Assembly: GCF_002979775.1 (NCBI RefSeq)
Contig: NZ_PCPR01000001.1
Span: forward strand, 452,995-516,994
Reading direction: 5' to 3'
DNA length: 64,000 nt
Origin: Arthrobacter sp. MYb23
GTDB taxonomy: Bacteria; Actinomycetota; Actinomycetes; Actinomycetales; Micrococcaceae
Part shown: positions 39,675-49,358 of the stretch, piece after piece
Numbering within the stretch: the first letter of the stretch is position 1
How the letters are laid out: each line of letters starts with the position of its first letter
The notes under the pieces: model-generated
The model's database searches: none
Told to the model about the DNA's origin: nothing
Seen by the model: the letters and a program-made list of their open reading frames with translations, nothing else
Position numbers and translations under genes: made by a program

Positions 39675-41747
39675 ATGGACACCGCTTCAACAGAGTCCGC
39701 CAGTAGTCCAACACGCCTCAGCGTAAGTGGAGAAAACACCACTGCGCCGGTCAAAATCGCCCTGGTGGGAGTCCACGGCTTCGGCACGCACCACCTCCGC
39801 AACCTTGATCGTCTCAGCGCCACGGGCAAGGTGGACCTGATTGCGGTGGCCGATCCGAATCCGCCGGCCCCCGGAGATCTGCCGGAAAGCACAGCTGTCC
39901 ACGCAAACCTTGATGAGCTCCTGGCCGGAGACCACCACCCGGATGTCATCATCGTGGCTACTCCCATTCAGACCCATGCCCCGCTGGCCCTGTCCGTGCT
40001 CGCTTCCGAGGCGGATCTCTACCTGGAGAAGCCACCGGTGGCCTCCATGAGCGACTTCCTTCGCCTCCAGGAAGCGGCGGCCACGTCTGGCCGCAGTGTC
40101 CAGATCGGTTTCCAGAGTCTCGGTTCCCATGCGCTGGCAGCACTGGAAAAGCTGGCCAGCGGGCAGGCTTCCGAAAAGTTGCCGGGCATCGGCACCTTGA
40201 AGGGGATCTCAGCTACGGGCCGCTGGGTCCGGGACCGGGCCTATTACAAGCGGTCCCGCTGGGCAGGCAAGCGCAGCCTCGATGGCGTGGATGTGGTGGA
40301 TGGCGTCGCCACCAACCCGCTGGCCCACGCGATCGCCACGGCGCTTCGCATCGCCGGAGCACGGGCCGCCGAGGATCTCGCGACCGTGGAAACCGACCTC
40401 TACCGGGCCAACGACATCGAAGCCGACGACACGTCAGTGATCCGTCTGCGCACCACCAACGGCCTACCCATCACGTGCGCCCTCACCCTCTGTGCCACCG
40501 AATCCGTGGAACCATATGTGACACTCCACGGCAGTGAAGGCACAGCAGTTTTCCACTACACGGAGGACCGCGTGACCGTCCGCACCGAAGCCGGCGAAAC
40601 CACCCACACTTTCGGGCGCGACGACCTCACCGAGAACCTCCTCCACCACCTGTCCGAAGGCACGCCGCTGCTGAGCCCGCTCGATCACGCTGGCGCATTC
40701 ATGCGTGTCCTGGAAGCCATCAGGACAGCAGAGGCACCTGCGCTGATTCCGGCGGAATGCGTGAATTGGGTGGGAACAGGCGAGCAAGCACATGCGGTGA
40801 TCCCCAGCATCGAGGACATCCTGGAACGCGCCACCCGCGCCCACGCCACGTTCTCCGAGCTGGGACTTCCCTGGGCGCGGCCGGTCTCCGGAGGTGCCGA
40901 GGCTCTCTTCTCCCCCGAAGCTGCCACCGCCTACGCTCCCGATGCCGGCAACGCCGCCGCTGTCCTCCGCAGCGGCAGCAACCTTGAGCCGGACCTCTCC
41001 CCCAGGCCGTACTTGCACCCGGTGACCACCCCGGCCGGGATAGTGGTCACGGATCACCTGCCCTCGGATCACGTCTGGCACCTCGGCGCAGGATTTGCAC
41101 TGCAGGACGTCAATGGAAGCAACTTCTGGGGCGGCCGCAGCTACCGGAGAACAGCGGGCAAGTACGTGGATATGAAGGACCACGGGAGGATCGAAACGGC
41201 AAGCATCTCCCGGGAAAAGGACCACACGATGCTTGACCTCAACTGGTTCGCGGCCGACGGCGGACTGGTACTGAAGGAAAGCCGCTCCCTGAGCCGCACA
41301 GTCCTGGACGAGCGCACCTGGCGACTCGACATCCAGACCCGGCTTACCGCCGTCGTGGATGTTTCACTGGGCAGCCCCGGTTCGCATGGTGCCTCCGGCA
41401 GCGGCTACGGCGGCTTCTTCTGGCGCCTCCCTGTCAATTCCTCCCCTCGCGTCTTCTCCTCCACAGCCGAAGGCGAGCCCTCCGTGCATGGTTCCGTGTC
41501 GCCGTGGCTCGCTTGGACAGGAGAGTTCGACGGCGGCCCTGGCACCCTGGTGTTTGGCGCACCTGCCGAGTCTGCGGACCCATGGTTCGTGCGGTGCAGC
41601 GGCTACCCCGCCGTGGGTTCCGCACTGGCGTGGGACACAGCAGTGGAAGTGGCGGAAAGCGAATCCCTCACCCGGAGCACCACGGTGTGGATCAGCGACG
41701 GAACCCTGGATGTGGCGGAGATCGAGGGTCTGGTTTCAGGCCGATGA
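39675..41747 (+). CDS. Gfo/Idh/MocA oxidoreductase fused to a DUF6807 (PmoA-like) domain, copy 1
   Basis: A 690-residue fusion. Residues about 25-150 are the Rossmann domain (ALVGVHGFGTHHL; ATPIQTHAPLAL; LEKPPVASM) and about 150-390 the alpha/beta catalytic part with AYYKRSRWAGKRSLDG. From about 430 on (RPYLHPVTTPAGIVVTDHLP, DHVWHLGAGFALQDVNG, GGFFWRLP, DPWFVRCSGYPAVG) the sequence matches DUF6807. The dehydrogenase part would oxidise a sugar with NAD(P); the role of DUF6807 is unknown. GAGGAG precedes the ATG. It overlaps the rhamnosidase gene as ATGA. A paralogue lies at 59134. Confidence 0.83.
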   Translation: MDTASTESASSPTRLSVSGENTTAPVKIALVGVHGFGTHHLRNLDRLSATGKVDLIAVADPNPPAPGDLPESTAVHANLDELLAGDHHPDVIIVATPIQTHAPLALSVLASEADLYLEKPPVASMSDFLRLQEAAATSGRSVQIGFQSLGSHALAALEKLASGQASEKLPGIGTLKGISATGRWVRDRAYYKRSRWAGKRSLDGVDVVDGVATNPLAHAIATALRIAGARAAEDLATVETDLYRANDIEADDTSVIRLRTTNGLPITCALTLCATESVEPYVTLHGSEGTAVFHYTEDRVTVRTEAGETTHTFGRDDLTENLLHHLSEGTPLLSPLDHAGAFMRVLEAIRTAEAPALIPAECVNWVGTGEQAHAVIPSIEDILERATRAHATFSELGLPWARPVSGGAEALFSPEAATAYAPDAGNAAAVLRSGSNLEPDLSPRPYLHPVTTPAGIVVTDHLPSDHVWHLGAGFALQDVNGSNFWGGRSYRRTAGKYVDMKDHGRIETASISREKDHTMLDLNWFAADGGLVLKESRSLSRTVLDERTWRLDIQTRLTAVVDVSLGSPGSHGASGSGYGGFFWRLPVNSSPRVFSSTAEGEPSVHGSVSPWLAWTGEFDGGPGTLVFGAPAESADPWFVRCSGYPAVGSALAWDTAVEVAESESLTRSTTVWISDGTLDVAEIEGLVSGR

Positions 41748-44700
41748 GCAAGCGCACCGCGGCAACCCCACTTATGGCCACGAGCCTCACAGTGGAGGGC
41801 TCAGCGCAGTGCTTGACCGCTCCGGCCGCACCGGTTTTCGGCTGGTTGCTGGATGCAGGCACCTCCGCGAGCGCGGGGCAAATGGTCCAAACCGCATATC
41901 GCCTCAGGGTGCTGGACCACACCGGCAAGGACGTATGGGACTCGGGCACCGTTGTCACGGGGCAGCAGCACCACCGTCCCTACACAGGCCCGGACCTGGC
42001 CCCGGACAACGACTATCAATGGACTGCGCAGCTCACTGATGCGGCCGGAAACATTGGTGATCCCAGCGAGCCGGCCCGCTTCAGCACAGGTCTCGCCAGC
42101 ACAGGCCTGCCTGGCGCAGCCGGCTGGAACGCAGAGTGGATTCATCGGGAAGCCGGCGGACGGGCGCCACTGGAGCTGGTGGGCGGCCACCTGCGCGTGA
42201 GCGGCTCGCCGTATCTTCCGTGGCCGGTTGCAGCCAACGGCAGCACGGTGATCACCGCGCGGTTCCGCCTGCGCCTTGGGACTGCCGGGATACTCCTTCG
42301 CAGCGACGGGCCTGGATCCGGGGTGCTCTTGGAGATCAAACCGAACCGGTCAGCACTCCTTCGCCCCGCCCCTGAGTGGGAGATCGGCGCAATGTCGGCA
42401 CCGCATACTGAGCCGTTGGCGGAGACTCAGGCGTTTGGGATGACCACGGCTTCGCGTGCGGGAGCCCTTCCCGAGGACGATTGGCAGGATCTGGTCATCG
42501 CGGATGACGGCGAACGCATCACAGTCACCATCGACGGTGACATGGTCCTGGACGCCACAGTCCCTGGCGCCGGCAGCACCGGAATCGCGTTCCACCAAGG
42601 GCCCCGCAGCCAGGCCGAGTACGTGTCGATCAGCGTCGAGAGTGGCGGGGCCACCGTCCTCGATGCAGACTTCACCAAGCCCGCCGCCCTCACGGGCTGG
42701 TGCACCACCACTCCCCTCCGGCAGCCGGACGAATGGACCCTCGCGAAGACCACCATCAAGCCCGGGGGCAATGTTGTCCGCGCCCGCCTTTATGCCGCCG
42801 CGAGCCATCACGCCGCGTTCTCCATCAACGGCAACCCGTGCTTGGAGACAACCAACTTCGGCTACCCGGGAGAGCAGTTCTACAACGCAGCCGACGTCAC
42901 TGAAGCCCTGCAGAGCAGCGACACCGCCACCGTGACCGCCGTCGCGCATTGGTATGGTCCCGGTCAGGGCCGCGCCGCCGGCCGCCCGGGCCTACTGGCC
43001 CAGCTGACGGTGGAGTACGACGACGGCACCCGTGACGTGTTCGGCTCGGGACCTGGGTGGCTGGTGGCCGAAGGTCCGTACCGGCAGAGCGGATACCGGA
43101 ACGATGAGGGCGATCCCATCGAGCATTTCGATGCGACAGCCTGGCCGGAACTACAGCAATGGCACCCGGCGATCTCCCTTGGAACCCACCCAATCCCCGA
43201 CTTCCCGCTCCTGATGCCTAACGGTGCGGGCGTGGCACGTAACTACGCAGCCGCAGTCGACATTCTCACCGCGGATGACGGAACTCCGGTAGCTGACTTC
43301 GGCGCAGTGCTCCCGGGGCGCCCGGTGGTGGAATTTCTCCGTGGTGAGCTTGGACGGACCGTGGTGCTCCGGGCGGGCTACAACGTCCGGGCCGACGGCC
43401 GCGTTGATACTGGAAAGACACCCAGCCAGAACACGGACATGTCGTTTCCGTACACCCAGGTAGATGGCCCGCAGCGCTACGAGGCAGCCGTGCACTTGGG
43501 CTTCCGCTACCTCGAAATGCCTGGTGTCGAGATTGCAGACCTCGGCGCTGTCGGCGCAACGGTCATCCATGCCGATCACCCGGCGGAGGGCAGTTTCCAC
43601 AGCTCCGATCACACGTTGAACCGGGTCTTCACGCTTCTGCGGGACTCGGCCTTGCTGGGTGTCCAGGAGCAGTTCGTGGACACACCAACCCGCGAGAAGG
43701 GCCAGTTCCTGGGCGACGCCGCGAACATCTCCTACGCCACCATGGCCCTGTTTGCTGAGCGTCACTTCACGGCCAAGGCGTTGCGCGAGTTCGCGGCGTC
43801 GGCGCAACGCTACTGGCATTCGCCACAAGAGCGAGGGCGCTACAACGCGGTCTATCCCAACGGCGACGGCAAGCGCGACATCCCTGATTTCTCGCTCATG
43901 ATGCCCGAGTGGGTGGAGGACTACCACCGGCTCAGCGGGGACGACGCTTTAGTGGCCGAGCTCTTGCCCCAGCTCAAGGACACGGCGGAATACGTCCTCC
44001 GGCACACCCCTGACAACGGTCCCACTGCCGGGTTGGTCACGGATCTGGGTGGCGGCGGCGGGCCCTACCTCCACGGCATCGTGGACTGGCCTGCTCCCGG
44101 GCGCTTCGGCTACGACATGGACTGCGCGGCGCGCACCACGGTGAACGCCCAGTCGTGGTCAGTGCTCGACGTCGTCAGCCGGCTATGCGCGTCCGCTGGC
44201 CTTGAGCGGGAGGCGGCCAGGTTCGGTGGGGCGGCGGCATCGCTGGCTGGACAGATCAATGCCCGCCTCAGGGTGAACGGCGTCATGGTGGACGGACTGT
44301 ACTCAGATGGCCGCCCCAGCCTCAACGCCTCACAGCATGCGACGTCGTTCCCGTTGTCCATGGGGATCACTCCCGCTGAACACGCGGCGAAGGATGCTGA
44401 ACGGATCGCCGGGATGGGGATGCGCCAAGGTCCCATGACCGTGCACCGGCTGTTCCGCGCCCTGCTGTCGCAGGGGCGGATGGACGATGTTGTGGATCTC
44501 CTCACCGATCCACGCCAGCCCGGGTGGGCCCGCCAACTCGACGCCGGAGCCTCCTTCACTTGGGAGGCCTGGGAGCTTGATGAGGGCACCGACTACAGCC
44601 AGTCTCATGCATGGTCGGCATCAGTCATCCGGGAGATCCTGGAGTACCTCCTCGGAGTCCGCGTCACCGCTCCGGGGGCGTCCGCCGTCGTGATTCAACC

Positions 44701-44902
44701 GCCGGTGTGCCAGCTGGAACATGCCGAGGGCAGCGTGCCGACACAGCGCGGCGTTGTTTCCGTCTCGTGGCGCCGGACGGCGGACGGAATGGAACTGAAC
44801 TGCACAGTTCCCGCGGGAGTTGCCGCCGAGGTGGTCCTTCCGAGCGGCAAGCACGAGGTCGGCCCGGGATCCTGGCATTTCGGTCCGCGAGACGGCATTT
44901 AA
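41744..44902 (+). CDS. Alpha-L-rhamnosidase (GH78)
   Basis: A 1052-residue glycoside hydrolase. The N-terminus has the fibronectin-like GH78 start (APVFGWLLDAG, QTAYRLRVLD) and beta domains; the (alpha/alpha)6 catalytic domain follows GYNVRADGRVDTGKTPSQNT. Signature stretches are EQFVDTPTREKGQFLGDA (acid/base region), MPEWVEDYHRLSGDD and GATSFTWEAWELDEGTDYSQ-like ASFTWEAWELDEGTDYSQSH. It releases terminal L-rhamnose. No signal peptide is seen, so it acts in the cytoplasm on imported oligosaccharides. An inserted concanavalin-like region (about 140-310) interrupts the N-terminal part. Confidence 0.9.
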   Translation: MSKRTAATPLMATSLTVEGSAQCLTAPAAPVFGWLLDAGTSASAGQMVQTAYRLRVLDHTGKDVWDSGTVVTGQQHHRPYTGPDLAPDNDYQWTAQLTDAAGNIGDPSEPARFSTGLASTGLPGAAGWNAEWIHREAGGRAPLELVGGHLRVSGSPYLPWPVAANGSTVITARFRLRLGTAGILLRSDGPGSGVLLEIKPNRSALLRPAPEWEIGAMSAPHTEPLAETQAFGMTTASRAGALPEDDWQDLVIADDGERITVTIDGDMVLDATVPGAGSTGIAFHQGPRSQAEYVSISVESGGATVLDADFTKPAALTGWCTTTPLRQPDEWTLAKTTIKPGGNVVRARLYAAASHHAAFSINGNPCLETTNFGYPGEQFYNAADVTEALQSSDTATVTAVAHWYGPGQGRAAGRPGLLAQLTVEYDDGTRDVFGSGPGWLVAEGPYRQSGYRNDEGDPIEHFDATAWPELQQWHPAISLGTHPIPDFPLLMPNGAGVARNYAAAVDILTADDGTPVADFGAVLPGRPVVEFLRGELGRTVVLRAGYNVRADGRVDTGKTPSQNTDMSFPYTQVDGPQRYEAAVHLGFRYLEMPGVEIADLGAVGATVIHADHPAEGSFHSSDHTLNRVFTLLRDSALLGVQEQFVDTPTREKGQFLGDAANISYATMALFAERHFTAKALREFAASAQRYWHSPQERGRYNAVYPNGDGKRDIPDFSLMMPEWVEDYHRLSGDDALVAELLPQLKDTAEYVLRHTPDNGPTAGLVTDLGGGGGPYLHGIVDWPAPGRFGYDMDCAARTTVNAQSWSVLDVVSRLCASAGLEREAARFGGAAASLAGQINARLRVNGVMVDGLYSDGRPSLNASQHATSFPLSMGITPAEHAAKDAERIAGMGMRQGPMTVHRLFRALLSQGRMDDVVDLLTDPRQPGWARQLDAGASFTWEAWELDEGTDYSQSHAWSASVIREILEYLLGVRVTAPGASAVVIQPPVCQLEHAEGSVPTQRGVVSVSWRRTADGMELNCTVPAGVAAEVVLPSGKHEVGPGSWHFGPRDGI

Positions 44903-44938
44903 TGACAATGTTCCTCGTCGGAACTGTCATCAAATGCC
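44894..44938. terminator. Bidirectional hairpin between the rhamnosidase gene and a binding-protein gene
   Basis: Interrupted arms GGCATTT-ATGACA-GTTCC and their complements pair around a 5-nt loop between two convergent genes. The rhamnosidase stop codon (44900-44902) is inside the 5' arm. No U-tract is present. Confidence 0.6.
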
Positions 44939-44960
44939 ATCCCGCGGGACCTATCTGGAG

Positions 44961-46253
44961 CTAGCTCAGCGAGCTCTTCGCTTCGTCCATCGCCTTCTTG
45001 GCAGCCTCGGCGGGAGACAACCGGTTGAAGTGAACTTCCAGGGCGTAGCGACCCAAGGCCTCGACGGCGGAACTGGAACCTGCCGGGGGAACGGGCACGG
45101 CATCTCCCAGTTCGGAGGAGATTTCGTCGATGAACTTTGCGGTGGCGGCGTCCTCCGGCGTCAGCTTGGGAAGGACCGCTGCCCGGACCTCCGAGTTACC
45201 CGGGATACCCCGATCGGCCAACGCTATTTCACCGGCCTCCACATTGTTGGCGAGGAAGTCAATGAATTTCTGCACCTCCACCGGGTGTTTGGTCCTTGAA
45301 CTCGCGGACCAGAACTGGGAGGACTTGTAGAACTGCTGTGCACTGGCGGAGTTACCGTCCGTGCTCGGTGGACGGTGGATCTCCAACGGCTGGCCCGAAG
45401 CTTTGGTGAGGGCGCTCAGTTGATTGGACCAGTACCAAGCGAGTCCAAACCTGTTGGTAGCCAATCCCTGCTGGTCAACGGAGGCCGTGGCGTCCTCCGT
45501 CATCACGGATGCGGGCGGCACGGCCTTGGAGTCACGGAGCTCTGCCTGGTATTCGTACCATCCCGTCAAGTCGCCCTCATCAAAGCCGAATTTGCCGTCT
45601 GCGGTGAAGAGGGATTTACCGTGCTGGCGGAACCAGAGGTTCATGGGTGCGTCACCGCTGACAGCACCCGAACCGTAAACCCCGCTCTTGCTGCCTTCGG
45701 TAATGGAGGCGGCTGTCTTGTTGTATTCGTCCCAAGTCCACGTCTTGTCATCAGGCAACGTGACACCGCTGGCCGCGAGGATCGAGGGGTTCGCCAGGAC
45801 CACTTGGGCGTTTACCCCGGCGGTTACCGCGTACTGCTTACCATCAACCTTTCCGGCGTCTGCCACTGCTGGGTCGAACTTGGCGAGGTCCACGTCTTTC
45901 AGCTCGAGCAGGGCGCCTCTTTCGGCGTACTCGCCCAGGTAGGCGGCGTCCATTTGAATGATGTCCGGGGCGTCCTGGGAGGCGACTTGGGTGGCTAGTT
46001 TGTCCCAATAGCCGGACCAATCGCCGTATTCGCCTTTGATTTTGATGGTGGGATTCTGCGCTTCAAAAGCGTCAATAAGTTTTTGGGTCATCTTGTGCCG
46101 CACATCCGAACCCCACCAGCTGAAGCGAAGGGTGACGGTGCCATCCGAGGAGGCCTGCTGGGATCCGCCGCCACAACCGGTCATGGTGATGGCGACGGCG
46201 ACCGCGGCTGCTGCGACTTTCGCCGCGAATCTTTTACGTGCTCGAGTAGACAT
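44961..46253 (-). CDS. Sugar ABC transporter substrate-binding lipoprotein (orphan)
   Basis: A 430-residue cluster-B (MalE/UgpB-like) binding protein. The signal peptide ends in a lipobox ITMTGC. It shares YGDWSGYWDKLATQVA, APDIIQMD and SQFWSASSRTKHP with the binding protein at 54018, so the two are recent paralogues. No permease gene adjoins it; it probably uses the permeases at 55624-57502. The ATG at 46253 has AAGGA six bases upstream. A LacI-type operator lies at 46286. Confidence 0.88.
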   Translation of the reverse strand: MSTRARKRFAAKVAAAAVAVAITMTGCGGGSQQASSDGTVTLRFSWWGSDVRHKMTQKLIDAFEAQNPTIKIKGEYGDWSGYWDKLATQVASQDAPDIIQMDAAYLGEYAERGALLELKDVDLAKFDPAVADAGKVDGKQYAVTAGVNAQVVLANPSILAASGVTLPDDKTWTWDEYNKTAASITEGSKSGVYGSGAVSGDAPMNLWFRQHGKSLFTADGKFGFDEGDLTGWYEYQAELRDSKAVPPASVMTEDATASVDQQGLATNRFGLAWYWSNQLSALTKASGQPLEIHRPPSTDGNSASAQQFYKSSQFWSASSRTKHPVEVQKFIDFLANNVEAGEIALADRGIPGNSEVRAAVLPKLTPEDAATAKFIDEISSELGDAVPVPPAGSSSAVEALGRYALEVHFNRLSPAEAAKKAMDEAKSSLS

Positions 46254-46285
46254 CAAACGTCCTTATCTGAGTCGTGCGCTACCGG

Positions 46286-46301
46286 GAGAAAACGCTTTCT
46301 C
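46286..46301 (-). promoter_or_regulatory. LacI-type operator before the orphan binding-protein gene
   Basis: GAGAAAACGCTTTCTC is a near-palindrome with 6-base arms GAGAAA/TTTCTC, 33 bp upstream of the start codon. It resembles the boxes at 55425 and 57749. Confidence 0.65.
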
Positions 46302-46393
46302 AGCGTAGATGTGTGCTACATCACTCGTCAAGGGAGTTTTTGTTTGTTTGAGCTATCACTTCTAACAAAAGCGCTCAAACGACTGACATGCTC

Positions 46394-47668
46394 CTAGGTG
46401 CGTCGGCGGGCCGAGTAGCGCCACAGCAGGAATCCAATCACGGCCGCGGACAGCATACCCAACGCTCCCGTGACCACCAGGCCCGTCCGGACGCCGAAGT
46501 CCTCTGTGAGCCACCCGGCCAGCAGGCCACCCAACGCGTGACCGCCCAGCAGCAGCGGGAAGTAGAGTGCCAGGACCCTTCCGCGGACGCTGGCACCGGC
46601 CTCGAGCTGCACAGCGGTGGCTGCACTGGTGAGGAACACCAGGGTCATGAAGCCCACCACAATGAGCATCACCACGAACCACTCCTGCGTGGGCATCAAA
46701 GCAGCGAGCCCTTGTGTCAGCCCGAAGAGCCCGGCACTGGCCACGATCCCCTTCCGTCCAAAGCGTTTGATGCGGGTGGCCACCAACGCGCCTGCGAGTG
46801 CCCCCAATGCACTCACAGTGTTGAAGAGCCCAAAGCCCGCAGGACCGCTGTGCCACACTCCGTCTGCGAACGCCGCCAGGACTACGGGGCCGTTCATGCC
46901 GAACGCACCCAGCAATCCCGCAAGCAGCATGGTCAGCAGCAGCGGCGGACGAGCACGGACGAAGCGGAAGCCCGCCAGGATTTGGCCGCGCCGGGCACCA
47001 GGCTCAGGCCCCTCCGGCGAATGATGAAGCTCCCCCGGCCTGATGGAAGCGATCATCACCAGGACCGATACGCCAATCAAGGCGTTGGCTCCGAAGGCCG
47101 CTGCCGGACCTGCTTGGGCAATGACCACGCCTGCCAATGCCGGGCCGGCCATTGCTCCCAATTGCCCTATTGCACTGTTGAGTCCGATGGCGGCGGGCAG
47201 GCCGGCATCGCCCACTACCTCGTTGACGAACACCTGCCGTGCCGGCCCATCGATCGCGCTGGTGATGCCCAAGGCGATGCAGGACGCGTAGACAATCCAC
47301 ACATCCGTACCGCCCATCGCGTTCCACACAGCCAGACCTGCGGCTAACAAGACCGCAACGGACTGGCAGACCAAGAGGATACGACGTTTGGGGAAGAGGT
47401 CCACCAGCACGCCGCTGATGGGCCCCACCACCAGCATGGGAAGGAATTGGAGGGCAACGGCGACGCCAACGGCAGCCGGACTGCCCGTGAGTTGCAGCAC
47501 CAGCCAATCCTGGGCGAGCCGCTGCATCCACACCCCGCCGCTCCCCACAAGGGAGAGCGTGACGAAGATCCGGTAATTGTGGTGCCTGAGCGGGTAATGC
47601 CAGCTTTCCGTGGATCGGGCACGCGGTTCGGTGGATTTGGGGCGCAGTGGGAACGGGCGCGGCGACAC
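46394..47668 (-). CDS. MFS transporter (EntS/MFS_3-like)
   Basis: A 424-residue permease with twelve membrane helices. The early segment FRIFVTLSLVGSGGVWMQRL-like NYRIFVTLSLVGSGGVWMQR followed by AQDWLVLQLTGSPAAVGVAV is typical of MFS_3 exporters; the loop after helix 2 reads LVDLFPKRRILL. A substrate cannot be read from the sequence. It starts at GTG with a weak ribosome-binding site. A family B repeat lies upstream. Confidence 0.85.
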   Translation of the reverse strand: MSPRPFPLRPKSTEPRARSTESWHYPLRHHNYRIFVTLSLVGSGGVWMQRLAQDWLVLQLTGSPAAVGVAVALQFLPMLVVGPISGVLVDLFPKRRILLVCQSVAVLLAAGLAVWNAMGGTDVWIVYASCIALGITSAIDGPARQVFVNEVVGDAGLPAAIGLNSAIGQLGAMAGPALAGVVIAQAGPAAAFGANALIGVSVLVMIASIRPGELHHSPEGPEPGARRGQILAGFRFVRARPPLLLTMLLAGLLGAFGMNGPVVLAAFADGVWHSGPAGFGLFNTVSALGALAGALVATRIKRFGRKGIVASAGLFGLTQGLAALMPTQEWFVVMLIVVGFMTLVFLTSAATAVQLEAGASVRGRVLALYFPLLLGGHALGGLLAGWLTEDFGVRTGLVVTGALGMLSAAVIGFLLWRYSARRRT

Positions 47669-47711
47669 GGAGTGTTCTGCTCGATTCAGCGGGTCGGGAC
47701 GGATTCATATG

Positions 47712-47774
47712 GAGTTTTTGTACAGCTAATGCCCCTAAGGAAGCTCCTAAAGGGCATCAGCTGTACACAAACTC
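47712..47774. repeat. 63-bp palindromic repeat, family B, copy 2
   Basis: It begins GAGTTTTTGTACAGCTAATG and ends in GTACACAAACTC, with the outer 16 bases as in copy 1 (14719). The inner stem differs from copy 1 by several paired changes. The stop codon of the YesL-like gene (47773-47775) overlaps its end. Confidence 0.8.
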
Positions 47775-48423
47775 AGCGTTTGGAACGGATCTTGATGGCG
47801 GCAGCGGCCAGGACCAAGGTCCCGGGAACGATCACGAACAGTGCCTGCAGCATCCACACGAAGACAACGGCCATGAAGACGGCGGCAAGCAACAGGAGCG
47901 AGCCGGTCCAGTCCCGCAGCGAATCAGCTTTGGCCTGAGAGTAAGCAAGCGCCCACCTTTGCGGGCCGGGTACCTCGGAGGATTGCTGGCCGGCGTCGCC
48001 TTCCCAGTTCACCCCGCCACTCCAGTTGGCAGCGATCCGCAGGAACAGGACCGCCCCTGCCGCGGCAAGAATCAACGTGGCAGGCAGGATCGCTGCCCGG
48101 CCGGGCAGTTGACCCACCAGAGCGAGCAACAGGTTCAGGACAATCACGACGGCGGCTACCGCCGTCGTGATTCCCAGCTTCCAGCTGCCGGGAAGCGCGC
48201 GGCGGAAATTGCCCCACAGGCTGCGGAGGGAATCATCCCTGCCGCTGAGGTGCCTTTCCAGGTGCGCGACGCCGGCCGCATAGGCGGCCGGCGCCGTCAC
48301 CAGCGGGACGGAGAGGAGGAGCACGATGACTCCCGCCAGGATGGTCTCGGCGAAGAGGGCAAAGCGGTTAACCGGAATCCCGGGGTTCGGCGAAGACTTG
48401 CCTGTGGCGTTCATGGTGCTCAT
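47773..48423 (-). CDS. YesL-like (DUF624) membrane protein
   Basis: A 216-residue protein with about five membrane helices. The N-terminal region (FALFAETILAGVIVLLLSVP, APAAYAAGVAHLERHLSG, LWGNFRRALPGSWKLG) is typical of DUF624/YesL proteins, which are usually encoded with sugar ABC transporters for pectic oligosaccharides. Its role is unknown. It lies 11 bp after the permease gene upstream and so closes this transport operon. Confidence 0.75.
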   Translation of the reverse strand: MSTMNATGKSSPNPGIPVNRFALFAETILAGVIVLLLSVPLVTAPAAYAAGVAHLERHLSGRDDSLRSLWGNFRRALPGSWKLGITTAVAAVVIVLNLLLALVGQLPGRAAILPATLILAAAGAVLFLRIAANWSGGVNWEGDAGQQSSEVPGPQRWALAYSQAKADSLRDWTGSLLLLAAVFMAVVFVWMLQALFVIVPGTLVLAAAAIKIRSKR

Positions 48424-48434
48424 CTCTTGGTTCC

Positions 48435-49358
48435 TTAGCCCTTGAGGCCCTGCGTGGAGACGCCTTCGACGATGTAGCGCTGGAAGACCAGGAAGAAGAC
48501 CAGCACGGGCAGGAGCGCCAGGACGGACATGGCGATCATGGCTCCGTAGTCCGAGGACTGGGTTTGGTCCACGAAGAGCCGCAACGCCAGCGGGAGCGGG
48601 TATTTCTCCGGGGTGTTGAGGTAGAGCAGCGGGCCCAGGAAGTCGTTCCAGCTCCAGATGAAGGAGAAGATCGAGGTGGAAATCAGGGCCGGCTTCATCA
48701 GCGGGAGCATGATGGACCCGAAGATCCTCACGTGACCTGCGCCGTCGATCCTGGCTGCTTCGTCAAGTTCGGCCGGGAGGCCGCGCATGAACTGAACCAT
48801 GAGGAACACGAAGAACGCGTCCGCGGCAAGAAACTTGCCGATCAGCAGCGGCACGTAGGTGTCCACCAGGCCAAGCTGCTGGAACACGATGTACTGCGGA
48901 ATGATCACCACGTGGAACGGCAGGAGCAAGGTGGCAATCATCATGCCGAAGAACAGGCCACGGCCCGGGAAGTTGATCCGGGCGAAGGCGTAGGCGGAGA
49001 TGGACGCTGAGAGCACGGTGCCGACGACGGCGCCGACGGCCAGGATCAGGGAGTTGGTAAAGAACGTCAGGGTGGAGACCCCGCCGATGCCTTCCATGGC
49101 AGTGGCGAAGTTGTCGAAGCTGAAGTTGTTCGACCACAGCGAGGTGTTGGCGCCGCCGATTTCGGAGTTCGGTTTGAAGGAGGACGCGATCATCCACAGT
49201 GCCGGGTAGAGGACCATTGCCACCAGCGCCAAAGCGACGATGTGGAAGATGGTGCTCTTGATGCGCTTAGCCGTGCCGGACTCGGACTTCGGGTTGTACA
49301 CCGGCGCCGGGGCGGGTTTGGTTGGTTGGGGTTGGGTGGGTGTTGCCATGGTTGTCAT
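48435..49358 (-). CDS. Carbohydrate ABC transporter permease (MalG-type)
   Basis: A 307-residue permease with six membrane helices and the EAA loop DEAARIDGAGHVRIFGSIML, the contact for the ATPase. SFIWSWNDFLGPLLYL is the usual MalG helix 5. An N-terminal Pro/Thr-rich arm is present. It overlaps the MalF-type gene as ATGA. No ATPase gene is in the cluster, so a shared MsiK-type ATPase encoded elsewhere is likely. Confidence 0.92.
   Translation of the reverse strand: MTTMATPTQPQPTKPAPAPVYNPKSESGTAKRIKSTIFHIVALALVAMVLYPALWMIASSFKPNSEIGGANTSLWSNNFSFDNFATAMEGIGGVSTLTFFTNSLILAVGAVVGTVLSASISAYAFARINFPGRGLFFGMMIATLLLPFHVVIIPQYIVFQQLGLVDTYVPLLIGKFLAADAFFVFLMVQFMRGLPAELDEAARIDGAGHVRIFGSIMLPLMKPALISTSIFSFIWSWNDFLGPLLYLNTPEKYPLPLALRLFVDQTQSSDYGAMIAMSVLALLPVLVFFLVFQRYIVEGVSTQGLKG

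Noticed and set aside
41504..41743. Extended N-terminus of the rhamnosidase
   Set aside because: It overlaps the DUF6807 coding region in another frame; ATGA coupling at 41744 is the natural start.
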